DNA from: Drosophila miranda
Lineage: Eukaryota; Arthropoda; Insecta; Diptera; Drosophilidae
Direction of reading: 5' to 3'
Length of the DNA stretch: 64,000 nt
Assembly: GCF_003369915.1 (NCBI RefSeq)
Contig: NC_046675.1
Coordinates: 31,558,001-31,622,000 of the forward strand
In this document: positions 56,746 to 64,000 of the stretch, in pieces
How the letters are laid out: every line of letters begins with the position of its first letter
How positions within the stretch are numbered: the first letter of the stretch is position 1
The notes under the pieces: model-generated
Told to the model about the DNA's origin: nothing
The model's input: only the letters and a program-made list of their open reading frames with translations
The model's database searches: none
Program-made: the position numbers and the translations under genes

Positions 56746-57528
56746 TAAAGCGACAGTTCTTGCAATAGGAGCAAAGAGGATGGCTATAGAAAATTACTAG
56801 ATCAGCTGATATCCTTGCCATACAACACACAAAAGAGCAAGTGAGATGACCATAGGTAGCATCAGTGGAGAGCCCAAAGCTTCGTTTGACTTTCCTGTCT
56901 TTGTGGTGGGCTTACCTTAAGGGGTATCACAGCAGTCGTGCCCCTCGATCGTTGCACCTTTTTGTCGTTTTCCCCATTTGTGCTGCTGGTAGCAGACGCT
57001 GTGACAGTTTCTGCTTTTTACTGTTTAGCGCCTTGCAGCGCACAAAACTACGAGTAAGTGTTGCATAGTTATAGACCTGATGTTCTCTCACTCCCCCTTT
57101 CACGCGTTCTGTGTCCGGGTCTGGGTCTGTGGCTCTCTCTCTGTCTCTCCATTTTCCATGATATGCTTTGCTTTTTTCGCTCTAAACTTTTGCAGTTATA
57201 ATCTACTTATGAAGTAGGTAACAACGTTTTTATTAAGCCTGGCCAGAGAGACCCAAGCAAAAAACGGAATGCAGACAATTTTGAAGCTTTGCTAAGTTTT
57301 CCCCTTCCCCCAACGAGCAAGGGAAGTTTCAGGAAAATTACTAAGAAGGGGGGAAGGAAGAAGGTCCTAGTGGGGCCTGGCAGTAACTATTTCATCAAGG
57401 ATGTACATATATAGACCCTCATGCCAGATGCCAGGCACGAACCATTACGGCGACAACTTTTGTTTTATATTTTCTACCCTCTCTAGATTTTTCATTTGCT
57501 TTGCCAATTATATTGTTATTCAGGGGAA

Positions 57529-57547
57529 GGGGGGGGGGGGGGGGGGG
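57529..57547 (+). repeat. G19 homopolymer tract
   Basis: Nineteen consecutive G, preceded by a shorter GGGG run. Same strand as the other two long G tracts. Confidence 0.9.
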
Positions 57548-59344
57548 TAAACGGGGGACAGACGGGGGAAAAGGCATACATTTTATTGCCAATTTTTTTG
57601 GCAACAAAACAAAATGCATTTATGGCCGGAATTAAATTTGTTTATGGCATTCAAAGTGGGTCAATAGCGAAAACTTTTTTGTATGGGCTTTGGGCCTTTT
57701 GTCTGTGTGGGCGGCAGAGGTAGAGTTCAGGTAGAGTTCAAACTCTGGGCTTTTCTTCGTTATTGAGCGCTTTATAATACCCCCCGAACAGAAGTGAATA
57801 TTTGCCTGGTTTCAAGCGGTTTTCATGGTGGTTACTTGACTTAAACTCTCCCAAATGGGTAAATGGAAAAATATTGCTGCCTAGTGTAATTGGACTATTT
57901 CTCTTGACTGCCTTCAACTGGAAAATCCATTTGGATCCTTTGCCGGCAATTTAAAGGCGCTAACCAGAAGCTATGGGAATGGGAATGGGTATGAACTCCG
58001 GCTATGTGCATCAGCATCATCAGCATGCATAGCAGAGCAAGCACTCCATCCGGGCCGCGCCGTGCCGTTCCGTGCCCCAGCTGTTCTTGCCCCCAGAGCG
58101 CACTGCATTGCGAGTTGGTGAAATATATTTGAGTGCCCATCGAGCTCCATCTTGAGGCTGCAGTGGGGATAAAAGGTATGCATATCCCATCGGCCCATGT
58201 TTGGCCCTCAGCTCGTCGGCCATTAGTCGGCTGCGCACTGGCTAATGGACGTTAATAAGGCGTTAAATTGCCTAATTGCCGATTATGGCTCTCGTTGCGA
58301 TAGGTCTGAAGAGGGCTAGCCGGCCCCAAAACACAATATTTTGCATGCCCATGCAATCGACCTCCACTCCCCCGCTCTGGCTTTCCGTTGGGGTATTCTA
58401 TGGCCCAACTACGGCCTGCTGCTTTACGCTTAAAGCCACGGTAAGCCAGCTCTGCTCTGCCCTTGAGCCCCCCTGTTGCGTTGGAGCAAGTTTTCCCTTG
58501 CCTGAAAATGCAATGCAGGGAATGCAATTTAAGCGGAGCCAGCACTGGAGCCAGTGAATGGGAATGCTGAAACAGCAGTGGGAGAGCCAGAAGCCAGGAG
58601 CATGAGCCAGGAGCAGCCACGATGAATGGCCTGCTGCCAGTGTATGCTAGACCATGGATCCATACTCTGTAAATTGTTTGCGAAATTCTTTTTAAGGTAG
58701 ATGGAGCTTCTTTCTTTTTGACTAAATACGAGTCTAGCCCTGCTCCAGACAATAAAAGGAGTTGCCATGTCCTGCATATGTGGCAGTAAACTAAAAGGGA
58801 AACTATCTGCGAATAGAATCTGGTTTCAACACAGAAAAGCAATATGTGAAACACTAATTGCCCAGAGGAATATGGCATTTAATTGGAGCCATTTTGCCAG
58901 CTTAATTGGCAGCAATTGGCAGTTAATTTACAATCTACTGAATCTACTAACTGAAGCAAACTATTAGAAGCTGAATGCCAACAAAGATTGCACTTTTTTA
59001 ATGAAGAGTGAACTGTTTTTATATGGCTAATGCATGTTGGATGTTTTTTTAAATGGAAGAATATATAATAATTATGTATCTAAAATTTGCGCAGATCTCA
59101 AAGTCGTTGCTATGATTAGTGGCTTGCCGCAGGGATATACAAAATACATGTGCTTTTTGTGCGCCAGTAGCCGTAGGCCACTTTTAATACTTTAAAAGAA
59201 TATTCAATTAAAGAGTTATCATTGTCATTGAAATGCCTAAAGGTTAGGCCCCGAAACCCGAAACCCGAAACCCGGACCCCGAACGCGGACGGCCCTCAGC
59301 AAGGCCAATATGGCCCTTAGTTTTCGGAGTGTGTTTATGGGATT
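57548..59344. other. Non-coding DNA
   Basis: No gene recognised. Short telomere-like CCCGAAACCCGAAACCCG repeats lie at about 59250-59275. Confidence 0.4.
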
Positions 59345-59545
59345 CTAAAGTCCTCGAGAATTGAGGTCTAATTGCTGTGGCGTCTTCATGGAGGCATCTT
59401 CCAGTGAAGCCAGCACCGGTGCGCCCAGGTATTTTCTCCTTGACCTTAAGAGCGCCGCACAGTTGCAGATGAGTTGTTCCAGGGTTTCGATTAACCCAGG
59501 TTCATCACATTTCATACAGCTGTCTATAACTTCTATATTATCCAA
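59345..59545 (-). pseudogene. Relic of a non-LTR retrotransposon C-terminus
   Basis: The 66-codon frame reads a Cys motif, CMKCDEPGLIETLEQLICNC, then ALLRSRRKYLG. This is the cysteine-rich end that follows reverse transcriptase and RNase H in many Drosophila non-LTR elements (C-X2-C...H/Q...C pattern, here with the His replaced by Gln). Flanks show no further domain. A short dead fragment. Confidence 0.6.
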
Positions 59546-61266
59546 AAGATTTGGTTATTTAACCTCTGATTTTCATTGTAATAGATCAGGCTTTCATTAT
59601 CCACCAATAAGTAAAATCAGCAAAAATCTTCTTATAAGTACAATCAATATTATAACCCAGTTTTTATTTTGAATTTTAAAAAGTTACGGAGCTAAGAGTA
59701 TTCCATAGTCGGTTGCTTGGAAATTTTGATGGTGGATCGGAATCGGTGTATACTAGTGTTATTCTTGGAATTTATCTCATTTCAAACAGTTTTTTTTTTG
59801 GTATAGGAAATTCTTCCAAACTTCCACCTTTGCTGGAAAAATTTCTCTGTTTTTGGACTGTTTCTTCAATGAAGCTACACTGATTAAATATATATTCAAC
59901 GCTTATTCATAAGATATTCCTGATTGATTCTTATAGGATCAAAAGTGGAGGTCTCTATGAAGGTTCCTCGTCTGAACGTTGCAGAAGTCCTTGAATATGT
60001 TTTCCTTCCTTTAGATTCCTTATAAATTGAACAGCTAACATTTTGGGTGGCATTCTCTTATACCCCGTTATACGCTGGAAAAAGTGGGGGTGTGTTGAGG
60101 GGTTGGGAGAAATCATAAACAGCGCTTGAGTGCATTTCAAGTCCGTCAGAGCCCGCTTTAAGTATTTCTCTGCAGATTTTTTGTTGCTGTTTTGGCAAAA
60201 TATTTCAGTTTCATTTTTATTTTTGTGGCAAGCTGCCAAATTGTGCTGCGGTCGGCGTTGCAAACACTTCACATCGAAGGGTGTGAGGAGAGGAAATCAT
60301 GCCCCGGCTGGGGGTCGTGCCACACAGCAGGTTACGGATGGTGCATAGTGGGGTTTCCCCGGCAGATCTCCTGTCCATGGCCGAATGAATGGTGACTGCA
60401 AATTGGCCCGATGGTTTGTGGCGCAATTAAATTTAATTTTGAAAACAGTTGCCTGAACTGCTCTATAGCCCGAATGCAATTAGCGCCCCTTCCTGGTCCT
60501 GTGGCAGGCAGGCAGATATGCAACGTGGACTGTGGCAGGAACAAACAGGCAAAAGTGAAAGCATCAGCGTCAGCGTCAGCATCATCGCCAGCATCAGATG
60601 TCTGAAATTCGACATCAAAGGGGAGGCGAACGGGCAGGGGCTCGGGCACGGGTGGCCACAAGTCGGGGCATTGTTATATATGTCTATGTCGGCAGCCTAT
60701 TTCTGGCCCATGTCACGCCCCCTGGCCACACACACACTCGTCCTGCCTGCACACTCCTTTGTCCTTTGTGTGTCTGCAGTGGGTGTCTGTGCGTTTTGTT
60801 TGCTTAGTTGGTTTCTCTATTTTCTGGCCCTCGCCAGCTCCGCTCCGCACTCTCGAGCGGAAAGAGAACTTCAGCCAACAAAGCGCCCGAAAACGAGAGC
60901 GAGCGCCCTTTCAAAATTGTTTGTGGCTTTCTGATGCATCAAACAACAACAAAAAGTGCCTGAACGAGAGGCTCGAGTAGTCGAAGGTTGAATACTCTTT
61001 CGTCTTGAGACTTTTTATTGGTTTATAGACAGAGCCACAAACAATTTAAGTGAAAGTCCTATACCTTCTTTTTCATAAACCTATAACCGAGGGGCTCTGC
61101 CGCATGACGCATTATACTACTCTTTGCAAGGGTATAGAAAAGGGTGATTGAAAAGAGAAAAGTACTCATACGAGTGCTGTACATGCATACAATATTTGTA
61201 TGTTCTCCGCTGGCAGCGCTTTGAGTGCACTATTTTTTGGCAACAACAAATGCTGGAAAGTCAGGC
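59546..61266. other. Non-coding DNA
   Basis: No gene recognised. AT-rich on the left and more GC-rich around 60240-60950, where several overlapping frames arise from composition alone. Confidence 0.4.
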
Positions 61267-61330
61267 GAGTGCTGGAGTGCTGGAGTGCTGGAGTGCAGGA
61301 GTGCAGGAGTGCTGGAGTGCAGGAGTGCAG
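61267..61330 (+). repeat. 8-base minisatellite (GAGTGCWG)8
   Basis: Eight units of GAGTGCTG or GAGTGCAG in a row, followed by a short (GA)n run. The two unit types are mixed, which suggests repeated slippage or unequal exchange. Confidence 0.9.
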
Positions 61331-63078
61331 GAGGAGGCTGAGAGAGAGAGAGAGAGTGGAATAATGCAAATGTGGATTAAGTCAAATGGGTCGGCAATCG
61401 GATTTCGATTGGTTATTTGCTGAAGGATGCTGAAGCTTATAAATGGCAATACCCATTGGGTTATACACAAAAGAATCCCTAATTGTATTGTTACCATCAT
61501 TCGAGTGACATAATTGTAATTCGATTGCGTTGAGAGTTGAGGCAAGGATCGGACTTTAAGGCAAGAGTAGCTTGGTATGTCCCCACAACACAACTGAAGA
61601 TGTCTTGAGCTAAATTGTAGAGTTTTTTGCGGCTGCTGTGGCTTTCCTTTTGGCACTAATGAAATGAAGTTTACCAGCATCCACAGCCGGGGCTCACCTC
61701 TTGCCCTCGCCCACTCAGCAATTTGCGACAATTGCGACTCAACGGGCAGACGCGTGGTTACCTCTGATTATCCACTACAGCTCAACTCATCCACTCAGCC
61801 ACAGCCGAAGCCGTCCTGGCACACTGTCCACAAGGACTCGAGAACTTTTGTGTGTGAGTTTGTCTTTGTCTGGGAGTCAGTCACGAATGTGGGGGGGGGG
61901 GGGGGGGGGGGCCTATGACTGGCAACGCAACGCAATTCAATTTCCGCTACACAGACAGACAGCTGCATATTTCCACTTGAACACTTGCATTTATCGCCTG
62001 TCGAACTGCAAGTTTTTGCCCCAGGCCCCAAAGCTGTTGCTCCTCCTCCTGCTGCTGGACTGTGCCTGACTTTTATCTATGTGTGTGTGTGCGCTGCTTT
62101 TATGACTCGGCCAGAAACTCATTTAAATAAGCAGCCAGTTGTGCCTATTTAAACCGAATGCCAACAATCTCGCATAGCATTCAATGCAGAGCACTTGCCA
62201 TCATAACGCTATGCAACAGGGTTTGTTTTCCATGGTGGGACAGAAAAGTAGATAAACGGAATTTAATTGGAGCAATAAAAGAGAATGAGGGAGGAAGGAA
62301 TGGCAGCAGCTAATAGTAGATCTGGGAGTTCAACATTCCATTAAAGATACATATGCCACACAACATTTATAGTCGTTATTGGTGGAGGAGAGTATAGTAG
62401 AGTGGTAGTAGATCCCCTAGAAAATACATATATAGCTTGGTCCTTCCACTTTGTAGATCGAACATTAAACATTAAACATTAAACAATATATCCTATATTC
62501 CTGCACACTAGCTTCGTTCGTGCGCCTACCCCGGGCTCTCTAGCCTCGTGCGCTCAAGCAGACGACGACAACTACCCAAAACTTACTGTATAAAATAGCA
62601 AGATTATATGTCCGACTGATTGACTCTTCCACTTCGTGCCTTTGCTGTCTCTCTTTCAACCAGTGAGATTTGTACTCATAAAAATAAGAAAAAAAACCCA
62701 TATAAGTGGCTCTTTGTAGCCTTTGTAGTCTCTGCAGACAGAAGTACAAAAGTCTTCCTGCCGGGGCCCATAGTACATAGCCCTAGGAGCCCCGCTGTAA
62801 AAGGATGAGAGGCATTTACAAAGGCAACAACAGCGCGCAACAGCCCTCAACTTAACCTCAATGAATGCTGTGCGGCGACGGTGGCGTATGTGTAACATGC
62901 GGGCGACTCGAATTGTGGGCAGATTTATATATAGCTTAGCTCCGGGGGCTACTTGTTGGATCTTCAAATATTTATGAAAGGCGAATGAAGAAAGTTTTTC
63001 CGTTGCTTGCACTCTGCAGGGCCTCGGCTCCACTTTACTTAACCCACAATCTCTCCCTCCTCCTCTCCCTCTCTGCAG
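61331..63078. other. Upstream region of the hexosaminidase D gene
   Basis: No coding frame is convincing. It includes a G21 tract at 61891-61911 and an ATTAAAC triplet repeat near 62465. A pyrimidine-rich stretch CTCCCTCTCTGCAG ends exactly before the ATG at 63079, so the last part is intron and a 5' UTR exon must lie further left. Confidence 0.5.
61891..61911 (+). repeat. G21 homopolymer tract
   Basis: Twenty-one consecutive G on the plus strand. Confidence 0.9.
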
Positions 63079-64000
63079 ATGCACTCGAATCTGTGGATAT
63101 TTATTTGGCGCCGCAAACTCTCCTTCCTGCTAGTAGTGTCTGGCCTCGTGCTGCTGGGTCTCTGGACATGGGCCATACTCATCGATACGACCACCACGCC
63201 ACCACTGCCGGTTCCCTCAGCGAATGCTGAGGCAAGAGAGCGCCAACAGCAGCAGCAGAACACGGAATACCAGCAGGTCCATATTATCCAGAAGCTAATT
63301 GCCCAGGCCAACCGTGTGCTCCGCGCCGATCGACTCAAGGACAACGCCGCCGGAGAGAAGGCGCCAACTGTCCAGCGTTTGGGCAACGTGCGATTCCTGC
63401 GTCCCACCCAGGCCAAGAAGGCCCCACTACCCCTGTCCGAGAGCTATCTGTTCGAGCAGGAGCGCCTGAAGATACTCGAACAGCAGCAGCGTCAGCGCAA
63501 CGCCGGAATGGAGGAGCTGAATGCCAATGCGGAGGATGAGCGTATGCTCAGCTCTGCCGAGCGCCAGACTCAGTACGAGCACGATCTCCAGCGGATGGGC
63601 GTTCCCGTGGTGGCTGGTATCGGACCAGACGGGCCACGTTCCCCTAACGAGCGTCTCGTCCACTTGGATCTGAAGGGGGCCCCGCCCAAGCTGAGTTTCC
63701 TCAAGCAACTGCTGCCGATACTCAGGGCTCTGGGTGCCACGGGGCTACTGATCGAATACGAGGATATGTTTCCCTTTACTGGAGCCCTCCAGCCGCTGGC
63801 CGCCCACAATGCCTACAAAGAAGATGAATTGAGGGTAACATTGAGGGATTCAAGAGATTCATTTAACTTATTATAGTCTTTTAGGACTTTCTGGAGTGCG
63901 CCGCCTTGCATGGTTTGAGTGTGATGCCTCTGCTTCAGACCTTCGGGCATTTGGAGTATGTCCTGAAACTGGAGGGATTTGAGCAGCTAAGGGAGCTGCC
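63079..64000 (+). CDS. Hexosaminidase D-like glycoside hydrolase (GH20), N-terminal part
   Basis: The protein belongs to the HEXD branch of GH20, which removes terminal N-acetylhexosamine residues. Exon 1 is 63079-63834 (252 codons), and exon 2 starts at 63885 and runs off the window. The frame opens with a short basic stretch and one membrane span (about residues 15-35, [20 protein letters not shown]), so the fly form is probably a type II Golgi or endomembrane protein. A Gln-rich stem follows. The catalytic barrel begins near residue 192 with [20 protein letters not shown] and [17 protein letters not shown], very like human HEXD, then [16 protein letters not shown] in exon 2. The catalytic Asp-Glu pair lies beyond the edge. 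The ATG directly follows a splice acceptor. Confidence 0.88.

Noticed and set aside
58252-58878. 208-codon minus-strand frame
   Set aside because: Composition is not protein-like, there is no domain, and it overlaps other frames equally long by chance.
59250-59275. Telomere-like CCCGAAA repeats
   Set aside because: Only about three short units. Drosophila telomeres are not made of such repeats, so it is a chance simple repeat.
1-64000. CRISPR arrays, operons, ribosome binding sites, tRNA or rRNA genes
   Set aside because: The window is eukaryotic with spliced genes. I found no tRNA-like A/B box pair and no rRNA sequence by eye.

Overview
This is genomic DNA of a fruit fly, almost certainly a Drosophila. 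Short spliced introns, fly-type Gln/Ala/Ser-rich proteins, abundant (AT)n and CA repeats and several non-LTR retrotransposons all fit, and every gene I recognise has a well-known Drosophila homologue: well-rounded (PP2A B56 subunit), cadmus (importin 13), Arp5, PSMG2, MED17, Ssdp and hexosaminidase D. The species is not certain. An obscura-group fly is possible, but that is a weak inference.

Layout. 1-2275: the 5' end of an LTR retrotransposon on the minus strand (LTR, tRNA-Pro-like primer site, leader, and one open gag-protease-pol frame running off the left edge). 2276-29641: a tandem multiplication of the convergent pair wrd (+) and cdm (-). The repeated block runs from inside the 5' part of wrd to inside exon 4 of cdm. 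Block A (2276-4868) shows only the tail. Block B (4869-18393) and block C (18394 onward) each begin with a wrd gene cut at the same base. Only block C continues into a complete cdm gene (26197-29641). The two junctions, at 4868/4869 and 18393/18394, have identical sequence. Both wrd copies carry the same R1-like retrotransposon in their first intron. wrd-1 is broken by a 17-base deletion, whereas wrd-2 is open throughout. Block B also carries a 1.1-kb dispersed repeat and a CR1-like retrotransposon that block C lacks.

29642-38761: a compact housekeeping cluster. It holds an unrecognised ubiquitin-like-domain gene (-), Arp5 (+), PSMG2 (-), MED17 (+), a retrotransposon RNase H relic, and an unrecognised two-exon gene (-). 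38762-about 46000: Ssdp (-) with long T-rich downstream and upstream regions. Its stop codon is followed by 72 further open in-frame codons of Gln/His/Ala-rich protein, a candidate for stop-codon readthrough. About 45940-48460: a patch of nested diverged repeats. 48461-62999: gene-poor DNA with simple repeats, long G tracts and one retrotransposon relic. 63079-64000: the first two coding exons of a hexosaminidase D gene, cut by the right edge.

How the genes relate: most are basic cell-function genes in nuclear import (cdm), chromatin remodelling (Arp5), proteasome assembly (PSMG2), Mediator (MED17), phosphatase targeting (wrd) and LIM-domain transcription complexes (Ssdp). No operon logic applies. 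The main local logic is shared divergent promoters (UBL gene/Arp5, PSMG2/MED17) and convergent tails (wrd/cdm, Arp5/PSMG2). Splice sites were assigned by eye from GT/AG signals, reading phase and family alignment, so they are models rather than measured transcripts.
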